Positions 8,628-16,449 of a stretch of DNA of 64,000 nt are shown here, piece after piece. The number at the start of each line of letters is the position of its first letter. Position 1 is the first letter of the stretch. A model generated the notes under the pieces. The model did not search any database and was not told the DNA's origin. It saw nothing but the letters and a program-made list of their open reading frames with translations. The DNA lies in NCBI RefSeq assembly GCF_014647235.1, contig NZ_BMOU01000001.1, positions 972,262-1,036,261 of the forward strand. Reading direction: 5' to 3'. Source of the DNA: Haloarcula pellucida. GTDB lineage: Archaea; Halobacteriota; Halobacteria; Halobacteriales; Haloarculaceae. Both the position numbers and the translations under genes were made by a program.

Positions 8628-9383
8628 TCACCCGAACGCGCCGAGACTCGACTGGAGGTCCCGGTCGGTGCCGCCGTCAGTCACCTCGTAGCCGACGAGG
8701 GCACGCAAGTCGACGGCGTACGTGCTCCCGTTGTTGTCGAGGACGGCGACGCGGCCTTTCGTCCCGCGGACCGTCCCCGTGGCGAGCGTCTCCGCCATCG
8801 GTCGCTCGGTGAGGGCGAGACCGTAGTCGAAGTCGTAGGTCGCAAGCGTCTCGTACTCGTCTAAGAGGGTCGACCAGAACTGTTCGTCGACGGACTCGTG
8901 GAGGCCGGCGACCTTCGTCGGGACGCGGACCCGGTCACCGAGGTCGGTGGCGACGTCGGCCTCTATCTGGCGGGCGATGCGGCCGTCGGCGACGGTCCGA
9001 AGGTGGGCCGCTCGGTCGGCCCCCTGCTCTCGCAACCGGGTTTCGAGGCGCCACGACCGCGTGACGCCCACTTTGACCGTGTCCGGCGCGAACACCGCCA
9101 GATAGACGGCGTGTTCCTCGTCGCAGGCCTCGATAGGTTTGTTGCAGTCGCCGGTACACCGGGCGCAGGGCCACCTGCTCGTGTGTTCCGGGCAGTACGG
9201 CGCGTCCGCCCCGTCGCAAGCGTAGTGTCGCTCGCCGTCGACGGCACCGGCACAGTGGCGCTCGCCCAGTGCGTACGTGAGTTCGGTCCCCGGGTCCAGT
9301 CGCTCGACGGTGACCGCCCCCTCGTCGGCGAGGAGCAGTGCGGCGTGGTCTTCGACGCGAGAGTGGTACCCGACGACCTGCAC
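8628..9383 (-). CDS. DUF2797 family protein
   Basis: The 251-residue product has the family's central Cys-rich region (about 68-100): CPEHTSRWPCARCTGDC then NKPIEAC, likely metal-binding. A GIY-YIG-like stretch follows (AVYLAVFAPDTVKVGVTRS, then an R-rich helix), the usual layout of DUF2797. I chose GTG 9383 because it gives an N-terminus (VQVVGYHS) matching the conserved beginning; upstream in-frame codons run into the divergent PEBP promoter. Its role is unknown. It sits 36 nt upstream of the PGF-CTERM gene. Confidence 0.78.
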   Translation of the reverse strand: MQVVGYHSRVEDHAALLLADEGAVTVERLDPGTELTYALGERHCAGAVDGERHYACDGADAPYCPEHTSRWPCARCTGDCNKPIEACDEEHAVYLAVFAPDTVKVGVTRSWRLETRLREQGADRAAHLRTVADGRIARQIEADVATDLGDRVRVPTKVAGLHESVDEQFWSTLLDEYETLATYDFDYGLALTERPMAETLATGTVRGTKGRVAVLDNNGSTYAVDLRALVGYEVTDGGTDRDLQSSLGAFG

Positions 9384-9458
9384 GGCCGGGCGTTGGCGAG
9401 CGACCGGCAAAGGGCTACCGGGATGACGTTTTTGTCGTTCGGGTGAGAACTCTCGAGT

Positions 9459-9929
9459 ATGGCAGACCTCGAACTCACCAGTCCGGCGTTCGACGACGGC
9501 GAGCGCATCCCCGAGGAGTACGGCTACGCGTCGGCGAACACGAGTCCGCCACTGGAGATACACAACGTCCCCGACGGGGCCGAGTCGCTGGTCCTCGTCG
9601 TCGACGACCCCGACGCGAAGGAACCGGCCGGGAAAGTGTGGGACCACTGGGTCGTGTGGAACATCCCACCCGACGTCGGCGAAGTCCCCGAGGGCACGAC
9701 GCCCGGCGGCGCACTAGAGGGGCAGAACGACTTCGGCGAAGTCGGGTGGGGTGGGCCGAACCCGCCGGACCGCGAACACACCTACCGGTTCCTCCTGTAC
9801 GCACTCGATACGACGCTCGACCTCAAACGCGGCGCGAGCAAGGACGACGTCTACGACGCCGCCAGCGGCCACATGGTCGGGAAAGCCGAACTGACCGGGA
9901 CCTATCCCGCGAACTATAGTAGCCATTGA
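9459..9929 (+). CDS. YbhB/YbcL family PEBP-like protein
   Basis: This 156-residue protein matches the phosphatidylethanolamine-binding-protein-like family: DGERIPEEYGYASANTSPPLEI near the start, then VVDDPDAKEPAGKVWDHWVVWNI, and the ligand-pocket segment GGPNPPDREHTYRF. The cellular role of archaeal members is unclear. Its last codons (Tyr-Ser-Ser-His-stop) come from a palindromic element, 9914-9999, described separately. The neighbouring genes give no functional hint. Confidence 0.9.
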   Translation: MADLELTSPAFDDGERIPEEYGYASANTSPPLEIHNVPDGAESLVLVVDDPDAKEPAGKVWDHWVVWNIPPDVGEVPEGTTPGGALEGQNDFGEVGWGGPNPPDREHTYRFLLYALDTTLDLKRGASKDDVYDAASGHMVGKAELTGTYPANYSSH

Positions 9930-9999
9930 AAATCAATGCACACCCGACCGCACGATGGCGGTGCGGTCGGTGTGTGAATCGTTTCAATTGTTACTATAG
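9914..9999. repeat. 86-bp palindromic MITE-like element bearing two stop codons
   Basis: Both ends read CTATAGTA inward. The left arm (9914-9953) and right arm (9961-9999) are imperfect inverted copies: CTATAGTAGCCATTGAAA against CTATAGTAACAATTGAAA, and CACACCCGACCGCAC against CACACACCGACCGCAC. The 7-nt centre (9954-9960) is unpaired. The element lies exactly between convergent genes. The plus gene ends YSSH-stop inside the left arm and the minus gene ends YSNN-stop inside the right arm. Similar short palindromes are common in haloarchaea as far as I recall. It encodes no transposase. Confidence 0.85.
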
Positions 10000-10922
10000 A
10001 GTTCGTCGAGGAGTTCGCGGGCGCACTGCCGCACCGCGTCGTCGCTCGACTGGGACGGCTCCCAGCCCAGCGCGGCGAGTTTGTCGATGGAGAGGCGCAT
10101 CCGGGGGACGTCGCCGGTCCAGCCACGGTCACCGCCGGTGTACTCGTACTCGGGGTCGACGCCCATCTCGTCGGCGACGATGTCGGCGATGCGGTCGACG
10201 GAGGTCGTCGTGCGCGTGCCGAGGTTGAACACGTTGTGGTCGGCGTCGGCGTGTTCGACGGCGTAGACCATGGCCTCGATACACTCCGAGACGTGCATGT
10301 AGGACTTCTGCTGGCGGCCGTCGCCGAGGATGGTCAGCGATTCGGGGTTCTCTCGCAACTTCTCGACGAAGTCCGGGACGACCGCACCGCGCAGGCGCGG
10401 GCCGACGATGTTGGCAAAGCGGAACACCCACGACTGCAGGTCGTGACTGTGGGCGTACGTCGAGACGAGCGACTCCTCTGCGAGTTTCGTCGCGCCGTAG
10501 ACGCTGATGGGTTCCAGCGGCGCGTAGTCCTCCGGCGTCGGCCGCGGCGCCTCGCCGTACACAGTCGAAGACGACGTAAACACGAGGCGTTCGACGCCTA
10601 CCTCGTCCATCCGTTCGAGGAGGTTGTACGTGATCTCGCTGTTGTCCGTGAACTGACGGCGCGGCGTGTCGGTGTCGACGAGTTTCGAGGCGGCGAGGTG
10701 GACCACGAGGTCGGTGTCAGCCGTGACTGTGTCCGCGACGACGGCGGGGTCGGTCAGGTCCCCCTCGACGAACGTCGCGTCGTCGTGGACCCACTCGCGC
10801 CGGCCGTTCGAGCCGTCGTCGACGACGAGGACGTCGTTGTCCGTGACGAGGCGTTCGACGAGGTGAGAGCCGATGAAGCCCGCACCGCCCGTGACGACGA
10901 TGTGCTGGCCTTCGAGGTGCAT
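9984..10922 (-). CDS. NAD-dependent epimerase/dehydratase (UDP-glucose 4-epimerase-like)
   Basis: The 312-residue extended short-chain dehydrogenase has the Rossmann motif GGAGFIGSHL (about 12-21), VVHLAASK (about 72-79), SSSTVYGE around the catalytic Ser/Thr, and YGATK, the YxxxK catalytic pair near 146-150. A sugar-nucleotide substrate is likely, as used for surface glycans; the exact substrate cannot be told. The C-terminus (YSNN) is supplied by the palindromic element 9914-9999. It is divergent from the DsbA-like gene with 83 nt between starts. Confidence 0.88.
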   Translation of the reverse strand: MHLEGQHIVVTGGAGFIGSHLVERLVTDNDVLVVDDGSNGRREWVHDDATFVEGDLTDPAVVADTVTADTDLVVHLAASKLVDTDTPRRQFTDNSEITYNLLERMDEVGVERLVFTSSSTVYGEAPRPTPEDYAPLEPISVYGATKLAEESLVSTYAHSHDLQSWVFRFANIVGPRLRGAVVPDFVEKLRENPESLTILGDGRQQKSYMHVSECIEAMVYAVEHADADHNVFNLGTRTTTSVDRIADIVADEMGVDPEYEYTGGDRGWTGDVPRMRLSIDKLAALGWEPSQSSDDAVRQCARELLDELYSNN

Positions 10923-11005
10923 ACTCGGGGTCGACGCGGGTAGTCAAATAGCGTTCCGGTACCGCGATGAACGCCGTTTTATAGCTGCCGGGGCGAGTAG
11001 GGGAT

Positions 11006-11671
11006 ATGACGCGACTCAGCCGCCGCGGATTCCTCGCCGGAAGCGTCGCCCTCACCGGCGCAACTGCTGGCTGTCTCTCCGGAGGGTCCGGGGAGTCCGG
11101 AGACGACGGGTCCGACGACCGTTCGGTCCCCACTGCGAGCGGACAGCCCCTCTCGGCACCCGTCGCCGGCAACCCCGACGCCGACGTGACCGTCGCCGCC
11201 TACGAGGACTACGCCTGTCCCCACTGCAAGACGTACTCTCAGACGGTCTTCCCGAAGGTTCAAGAGAACTTCCTCGCCGACGGGACGGTTCGCTACGAGT
11301 TCCACGACTTCCCGATTCCGGTCGACGAGACCGTCTCGTGGCAGGCGGCAAACGCCGCCCGCAAGGTGCAGGACGCGGCGGGCGACGCCGCCTACTTCAC
11401 CTACTCGAAGCGACTGTTCGAGAACCAGAGCCGTCTCGGTCCGGACGTGTACGCCGAACTCACCGACGGCCTCGACGTCGGCGGCGACGCCGTTCGCAAG
11501 GCCGCCACGGATCGGACCTACGACCCGACGGTACAGGCCGACCGCGACAGGGCCGTCGAGAAGGGGCTGCGCGGCACCCCGACGGTCCTCGTGAACGACC
11601 AACCGGTCGAGTGGCAAGAGATAGCCTACGCACCCGTCCGGGACGCCATCCAGTCGGCGCTGAACGGATGA
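11006..11671 (+). CDS. Tat-exported lipoprotein with DsbA-like thioredoxin fold
   Basis: The 221-residue protein starts with a twin-arginine signal (SRRGFLAG, Arg6-Arg7) ending in a lipobox with Cys23, so it should be exported folded and lipid-anchored. After a Gly/Ser/Asp-rich linker comes a DsbA/DsbG-type domain with the CPHC redox site (Cys71 and Cys74) and the cis-Pro loop RGTPTVLVN near the end. It probably handles disulfides outside the cell. A TATA-like GTTTTATAG lies about 26 nt upstream, fitting a leaderless mRNA. The stop overlaps trm56 by 4 nt. Confidence 0.9.
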   Translation: MTRLSRRGFLAGSVALTGATAGCLSGGSGESGDDGSDDRSVPTASGQPLSAPVAGNPDADVTVAAYEDYACPHCKTYSQTVFPKVQENFLADGTVRYEFHDFPIPVDETVSWQAANAARKVQDAAGDAAYFTYSKRLFENQSRLGPDVYAELTDGLDVGGDAVRKAATDRTYDPTVQADRDRAVEKGLRGTPTVLVNDQPVEWQEIAYAPVRDAIQSALNG

Positions 11672-12222
11672 GCGACGACCACGAAGTCACGGTGCTGCGA
11701 CTGGGCCACCGTCCCGGCCGTGACGAGCGCATGACAACCCACGTCGGCCTCACCGCCCGTGCGCTGGGCGCCGACCGCGTGGTGATGGCGGGGTCGGCCC
11801 GCGATCGAACCGACACCATCGTCGACATCACCGAGCGGTTCGGCGGCCCCTTCGAGGTAGACGTCACGCAGGAACCCAAACGGCTCATCCGCGACTTCGA
11901 GGGCACCGTCGTCCACCTCACGATGTACGGCGAACCGGTCCAGGACGTGGAAGACGACGTCCGCGAGGCACACGCCGAGGGGCCGCTCTTGCTGGTCGTC
12001 GGCGCCGAGAAGGTCCCCTTCGAGGTGTACGAGAACGCGGACTACAACGTCGGCGTGACGAACCAGCCCCACTCGGAAGTGGCCTCGCTCGCGGTGTTCT
12101 TAGACCGCCTGTTCGAGGGGCGGGAACTCGACCGGGAGTGGGACGACCCGGACCGGGTCGTCGTCCCGATGGAGACGGGCAAGCGCGTGGTCGACCCCGA
12201 CGAGGCCGAAGCCGACGAGTAG
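11668..12222 (+). CDS. tRNA (cytidine(56)-2'-O)-methyltransferase Trm56
   Basis: The 184-residue protein matches archaeal Trm56/aTrm56, a SPOUT-class enzyme that methylates C56 in the T-loop. The N-terminus VTVLRLGHRPGRDERMTTH is characteristic. The SAM-binding trefoil knot is seen as LLLVVGAEKVPFEVY and VTNQPHSEVASLAVFLDR. The ATG at 11668 overlaps the preceding stop by 4 nt (ATGA). The frame continues far upstream within the DsbA-like gene, but only this start gives the family N-terminus. Confidence 0.92.
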   Translation: MSDDHEVTVLRLGHRPGRDERMTTHVGLTARALGADRVVMAGSARDRTDTIVDITERFGGPFEVDVTQEPKRLIRDFEGTVVHLTMYGEPVQDVEDDVREAHAEGPLLLVVGAEKVPFEVYENADYNVGVTNQPHSEVASLAVFLDRLFEGRELDREWDDPDRVVVPMETGKRVVDPDEAEADE

Positions 12223-12329
12223 CGAGCGACCCGACGGTGCGCAAACGCACCGCGTTTACGAATCCCGGGGCGTGATCGCCAGCGAGCAAGCCGGAGGTTT
12301 TAACCACGTGACCCACCGAGACACGGATA

Positions 12330-12860
12330 ATGGCTTTTGAGGATCTCCTGGAGGACCCGGTTATACAGAAGTACCTCCACGAGCTAGTCGGACCGAAAGG
12401 GATGCCGGTCGCCGCCGCGCCGCCGGACGGCGAAGTGACCGACGAGGAACTGGCCGAGGAGCTCGGACTCGAACTCAACGACGTTCGCCGAGCGCTGTTC
12501 ATCCTCTACGAGAACGATCTGGCGTCGTATCGACGCCTCCGCGACGAGGACTCGGGGTGGCTCACCTACCTCTGGACGTTCGAGTACGACAAGATACCCG
12601 AACAACTAGAGGAGGAGATGTACCGCCTGCTCGACGGCCTCGAAGAGCGCCGTCAGTACGAGCGCGACAACGAGTTCTATCTCTGTGAGCACTGCGGCAT
12701 CCGCTTCGAGTTCGGGGAAGCGATGGAGTTCGGCTTCGAGTGCCCCGAGTGTGGCAACCAGATCGACGCCATGGAGAACACCCGCCTCGTGACCGCCATG
12801 GAGGAGCGCATCGACGAACTGCGCGACGAACTGAACGTCGAGACGGAAGCTGAGGCCTGA
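12330..12860 (+). CDS. tfe: Transcription initiation factor E alpha subunit
   Basis: The 176-residue protein is archaeal TFE, which assists TBP/TFB-dependent open-complex formation. It has an N-terminal winged helix (about 1-90) with VTDEELAEELGLELNDVRRALFILYENDLASYRR, a linker helix, and a zinc ribbon with CEHC (about 112-115) and CPEC (about 132-135). A TATA-like TTTTAA at 12298-12303 lies about 30 nt upstream. The stop overlaps the next gene's ATG by one base, so DUF2110 is coupled to it. Confidence 0.96.
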   Translation: MAFEDLLEDPVIQKYLHELVGPKGMPVAAAPPDGEVTDEELAEELGLELNDVRRALFILYENDLASYRRLRDEDSGWLTYLWTFEYDKIPEQLEEEMYRLLDGLEERRQYERDNEFYLCEHCGIRFEFGEAMEFGFECPECGNQIDAMENTRLVTAMEERIDELRDELNVETEAEA

Positions 12861-13531
12861 TGGTCGTCCTCGGAACCAAAGTGTACGTCACGGGCGATAC
12901 TCGTGACCGTGCGCTCGACGGCCTGCGGTCGCTGGTCGCCAACGAACTCGGCGACCTGGACGTGACGTTCGACATCGGCCACCGGGAGGACGACTTCCCG
13001 ACGGTCACCGTCGACGGCCCCGACGCCACCGTCGCCCGGAACCTCCTGCGTGAGGAGTTCGGCGAGATGGTCACCTCCCACGAGGACGGCGAGACGTACG
13101 TCGGAACCCTCGACTCGTGGGACGACGACGGGTTCGTCTTAGACGTCGGGTTCGGGCAGGAGGTCCGCATCCCCGCGGACAACCTGAACCTCGGACAGGG
13201 GTCGCCCGCCCAGATTCGCAAGCGGTTCGGCGTCGTCCAGCACATGCCGCTTCGCTTCGTCGCCGGCGACGACCCGCGACTCGCCGACGAGGAAGTCGAC
13301 CGCCTCTACGACTGGTCGCGCGGGAACGGTCGGGTCAACGCCAACAGCGTCACCCGGTCGAACGCCCGTGCGACGGTCAATCGGGCCGGCCACGCACAGG
13401 ACATCGTGACCGTCGAGCGCATCGGCCTCCTCGAACAGAGTATCGTCTGTAACCCCGACACCGACGCGCCGGGCATCCTGTCCGACATCGGCCGGTTCAT
13501 GCAATCGGAACTCCTCGCCGTCGTTCCCTGA
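12860..13531 (+). CDS. DUF2110 family protein
   Basis: This 223-residue protein matches the archaeal DUF2110 family over its length. Visible parts are an N-terminal alpha/beta segment (VVLGTKVYVTG), a small beta-barrel-like middle (TYVGTLDSWDDDGFVLDVGFGQEVRIP) and a conserved C-terminus (LLEQSIVCNPDTDAPGI). The middle resembles an S1/OB-like fold, suggesting RNA binding, but this is inference. Its ATG shares a base with the tfe stop, a tight coupling that argues for a role near transcription or translation. Confidence 0.88.
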   Translation: MVVLGTKVYVTGDTRDRALDGLRSLVANELGDLDVTFDIGHREDDFPTVTVDGPDATVARNLLREEFGEMVTSHEDGETYVGTLDSWDDDGFVLDVGFGQEVRIPADNLNLGQGSPAQIRKRFGVVQHMPLRFVAGDDPRLADEEVDRLYDWSRGNGRVNANSVTRSNARATVNRAGHAQDIVTVERIGLLEQSIVCNPDTDAPGILSDIGRFMQSELLAVVP

Positions 13532-13534
13532 GCT

Positions 13535-14326
13535 ATGCAACGTCGCCACCTCGCTCTCCTCGGTATCGTCGCGCTGGTCGCGCTCTCTGGCTGTAGTGGT
13601 ATATTCGGGCAACAGAACATCGACCCGAACCAACTCAACCAGAACGCCACCTACGACTGGGACACGCAGTCAAACGCGTCTGTCGTCCTCGACCGATCGT
13701 CGTACAGAGCGGTCTACGACGTCCGAAACAACGACACCTTCGAGGTGTACGACCGCGACGGCCTCGGGCGCGAACAGGCCGTCCCGATTCGGGCGCTGAA
13801 GTTCCGCTACGCGAACGGCACCGTCATCACGGAGGCCAACTCGTCGCTCAACGCCACCCGTGGCGGGAGTCAAACGACCATCCGGCTCCCGGGCAACGTC
13901 ACCGGACAGGTCGCCTACAGCGCCCCGCGCAGCGGGAAGTCCTACGCGACACCGACCCACCTCGATGGTGCGACCTATCAGGTGACACTGCCACCGGGGG
14001 CTCGGGTCGGTATCCCGATGCTCTCGCAGGTCAGTCCCGGCGGCTACGAGACCGGCGTCGACGGGGAGACCAACCGAATGACCGTGCGGTGGTCCCAACC
14101 GGTCGAAGCCCGACAGGTGAGTGTCAGGTACTATCTCGAACGCGACCTGCTCATCTTCGGTGGCCTCGCCCTCGTGGCTATCCTGATCGGTGGCGGCGGC
14201 ACGCTGTACTACTACCGACAGTTGCAGGCGGTCAAACGAAAGCGCAAGGAGGCTGGCATCGACCTCGAAGAGGAGCAAGAGGACGACGACCCGCGGGACC
14301 GCGGTCCGCCGCCGGGAATGCGCTGA
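13535..14326 (+). CDS. DUF5803-type lipoprotein
   Basis: The 263-residue product has a lipoprotein signal peptide ending LSGC with Cys20, an Asn/Gln/Ser-rich ectodomain of beta segments, a transmembrane helix (about 207-227, DLLIFGGLALVAILIGGGG) and a charged cytoplasmic tail ending in Pro/Gly. It follows DUF2110 by 3 nt, probably in the tfe operon. It matches my memory of the haloarchaeal family DUF5803. Having both a lipobox and a C-terminal helix would tether it at both ends. Confidence 0.8.
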   Translation: MQRRHLALLGIVALVALSGCSGIFGQQNIDPNQLNQNATYDWDTQSNASVVLDRSSYRAVYDVRNNDTFEVYDRDGLGREQAVPIRALKFRYANGTVITEANSSLNATRGGSQTTIRLPGNVTGQVAYSAPRSGKSYATPTHLDGATYQVTLPPGARVGIPMLSQVSPGGYETGVDGETNRMTVRWSQPVEARQVSVRYYLERDLLIFGGLALVAILIGGGGTLYYYRQLQAVKRKRKEAGIDLEEEQEDDDPRDRGPPPGMR

Positions 14327-14370
14327 CGGACGACAAACAGTATTTGTATCGCCACACCGTACCCCGGTGT

Positions 14371-15066
14371 ATGCGCGTCGCGGTGGTCACGGTCGGAGAC
14401 GAACTGCTCGCCGGAGAGACGGTCAACACGAACGCGGCGTGGCTGGGCCGACAGCTAGCCGACCGCGGCGTCACCGTCGAGCGAACGACCGTCGTCCCGG
14501 ACCGGATCGCCGACATCGCACGGGTCGTCAACGAGTATCACGCCGAGTACGACGCGGTCATCGTGACCGGCGGCCTCGGTCCGACCCACGACGACGTGAC
14601 GATAGACGGTGTCGCGGCCGCGTTCGGTCGTGACGTGGTCGAGAGCGAGGCGGCCCTGGCGTGGCTCGAAGAACACGGCGGCTACACCCGTGAGGACCTC
14701 ACCGACGGCACGGGCGAGGTGCCGGAGGGGAGTCGCGTCCTCCCGAATCACGAGGGAGTCGCTCCCGGATGTGTAGTCGAACAGTGTTACGTGCTTCCCG
14801 GCGTTCCCGACGAGATGAAGCGGATGTTCGAGGAAGTGGCCGGGGAGTTCAGCGGCCAGAAACAGTACGTCCGGACCGTCGACGCCGCCGAACCCGAGAG
14901 CGCGCTCCTCGACAGACTCGCGGCGGTACAAGAGCGGTTCCCCGTCAAGGTCGGGAGCTATCCCGGCGAGACCGTCACAGTGCGGTTCGAGGGGCCTGAC
15001 GAGGCCGTCGTCGAAGAAGCGGCGGCGTGGCTACACGAGCGAGTCGACGCACCCGAGACCGAGTGA
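14371..15066 (+). CDS. CinA-like molybdopterin-binding domain protein
   Basis: The 231-residue protein is the MoaB/MogA-like domain of CinA: VAVVTVGDELLAGETVNTNAAWL at the start and VTGGLGPTHDDVTIDGVA (about 67-84), with the PGVPDEMKRMF segment near 144-154. CinA relatives act as nicotinamide-nucleotide deamidases or ADP-ribose pyrophosphatases in some bacteria; this one lacks the C-terminal deamidase domain, as is common in archaea. The ATG at 14371 has an A+T-rich AGTATTTGTA about 27 nt upstream. Earlier in-frame starts lie inside the previous gene. Confidence 0.88.
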   Translation: MRVAVVTVGDELLAGETVNTNAAWLGRQLADRGVTVERTTVVPDRIADIARVVNEYHAEYDAVIVTGGLGPTHDDVTIDGVAAAFGRDVVESEAALAWLEEHGGYTREDLTDGTGEVPEGSRVLPNHEGVAPGCVVEQCYVLPGVPDEMKRMFEEVAGEFSGQKQYVRTVDAAEPESALLDRLAAVQERFPVKVGSYPGETVTVRFEGPDEAVVEEAAAWLHERVDAPETE

Positions 15067-15077
15067 GTCCCCGAGAC

Positions 15078-15194
15078 TCAGCGGTAGAGGTACTGGAGCC
15101 AGAGTGCTGTAAGCAAGAGCCCGCCGAGCGTGATGACCGCCCCGGCGGCACTGATGACGCCGGTCTGGACGTTCGCCTGCAGTAGTTCGAGCAT
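15078..15194 (-). CDS. 38-residue single-helix membrane micropeptide
   Basis: The ATG at 15192-15194 opens a 38-codon frame ending in TGA at 15078-15080. The peptide has a short amphipathic start (MLELLQANVQTG), one clear membrane helix (VISAAGAVITLGGLLLTALWLQYLY) and a terminal Arg. It sits alone in the gap between CinA-like and NAD-kinase-like genes, opposite to both. Support is the clean helix, full use of the gap and a weak A+T-rich CTTTCAAG about 27 nt upstream of the ATG. The function is unknown. Confidence 0.5.
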   Translation of the reverse strand: MLELLQANVQTGVISAAGAVITLGGLLLTALWLQYLYR

Positions 15195-15271
15195 ACCGGC
15201 ACTTCAGTGGCGGGTGGCTTGAAAGACACGCTCCCGGGTGCCTTTTGCCGCCGGGTATCCAACCGACTGCT

Positions 15272-16345
15272 ATGCGACGAATCGGTGTCGTGGTCAACCC
15301 CATCGCGGGCATGGGTGGCCGCGTGGGACTGAAGGGAACCGACGGCAAGGTCGCCGAAGCACGCGAGCGCGGGGCCGAACAGCGCGCCCCGGACCGGGCA
15401 CACGACGCACTCGAAGCACTTGCAGCCACGGGTGCGGACGTCGAACTCTTCACCTACGGCGACCCGATGGGTGCCTCGCTCGCCCGCGAGGCGGGGTTCG
15501 ACCCGGTGGTCGTCGGCCACCCCGAGAACCCGGACGTGACTTCGAGTGCAGACACCAGAGCAGCGGTCCGGGCCTTCGTCGACCACGGCGTCGACGGCAT
15601 CGGGTTCGTGGGCGGGGACGGCACCGCCGTCGACGTGGCAGAGACGCTCGACGAACTGGACGACGAGACGCCGATTCTCGGCGTTCCGGCGGGCGTCAAG
15701 GTGTACTCGTCGGTGTTCGGCGTCTCGCCCCGCGCGGCCGGACGCATCCTCGGTTCCTTCTCGGAGACGGAACCTGCCGAGGTCAACGACATCGACGAGG
15801 ACGCGTTCAGAGGGGGCGAGGTGGTGACCGAACTGCGGGCCGTCGCCACCGTCCCGGTCGCCGACCAGCGCCAATCGGCCAAGCAGTTGGGCGGCGGCAC
15901 CGTCGAGACGCTCGCCGAGGGGGTCGCCGAAGGCGTTCGCCCGGGCGTCACGTACGTGCTTGGACCCGGGAGTACCGTCGGGGCAATCAAAGCGAAACTG
16001 GGGTTCGACGGAACGACGCTGGGCGTCGACGTCTGGCGGGACGGGGACCTGCTCGTCGCGGACGCCGCCGAATCGGACATTCTGGACGCACTCGGCGAGG
16101 AGAACGTCATCGTCGTCTCGCCCATCGGCGGGCAAGGGTTCGTCTTCGGACGGGGCAACCAGCAGCTCTCGCCGGCAGTCATCCGTCACTGCGACGTCGA
16201 AGTCGTCGCGTCCCGTCGGAAACTCGACGACATCGGGACGCTCCGTGTCGACACCGGCGACTCGGCGTTAGACGCCGAACTAGAGGGGTGGCTCAAAGTC
16301 CGCGTCGGACGGTACGAACGGCGTCTCGTCGAAGTCGTCGCCTGA
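15272..16345 (+). CDS. ATP-NAD/AcoX kinase family protein
   Basis: The 357-residue protein has the NAD-kinase/diacylglycerol-kinase fold: IGVVVNPIAGMGGRVGLKGTD at the start, VGGDGTAVDVA (the GGDGT nucleotide site, about 109-119), GVPAGVKVYSSVF and a late GQGFVFGRGNQQLSP. The length and N-terminal NPIAGMGG fit the AcoX-like branch rather than classical NadK. It may phosphorylate NAD or a related substrate. I use ATG 15272, since the 9 upstream residues of the longer frame lack family similarity. Confidence 0.85.
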   Translation: MRRIGVVVNPIAGMGGRVGLKGTDGKVAEARERGAEQRAPDRAHDALEALAATGADVELFTYGDPMGASLAREAGFDPVVVGHPENPDVTSSADTRAAVRAFVDHGVDGIGFVGGDGTAVDVAETLDELDDETPILGVPAGVKVYSSVFGVSPRAAGRILGSFSETEPAEVNDIDEDAFRGGEVVTELRAVATVPVADQRQSAKQLGGGTVETLAEGVAEGVRPGVTYVLGPGSTVGAIKAKLGFDGTTLGVDVWRDGDLLVADAAESDILDALGEENVIVVSPIGGQGFVFGRGNQQLSPAVIRHCDVEVVASRRKLDDIGTLRVDTGDSALDAELEGWLKVRVGRYERRLVEVVA

Positions 16346-16449
16346 CAGACGTGGGTCGACAGCCGGTCACATCAAGTGATTGTATTCGACTGTCGGCATT
16401 AATTGGTGTATAGTGAAGATTAAGGTCGGTGGCGTATAAGAAAGGCCAT

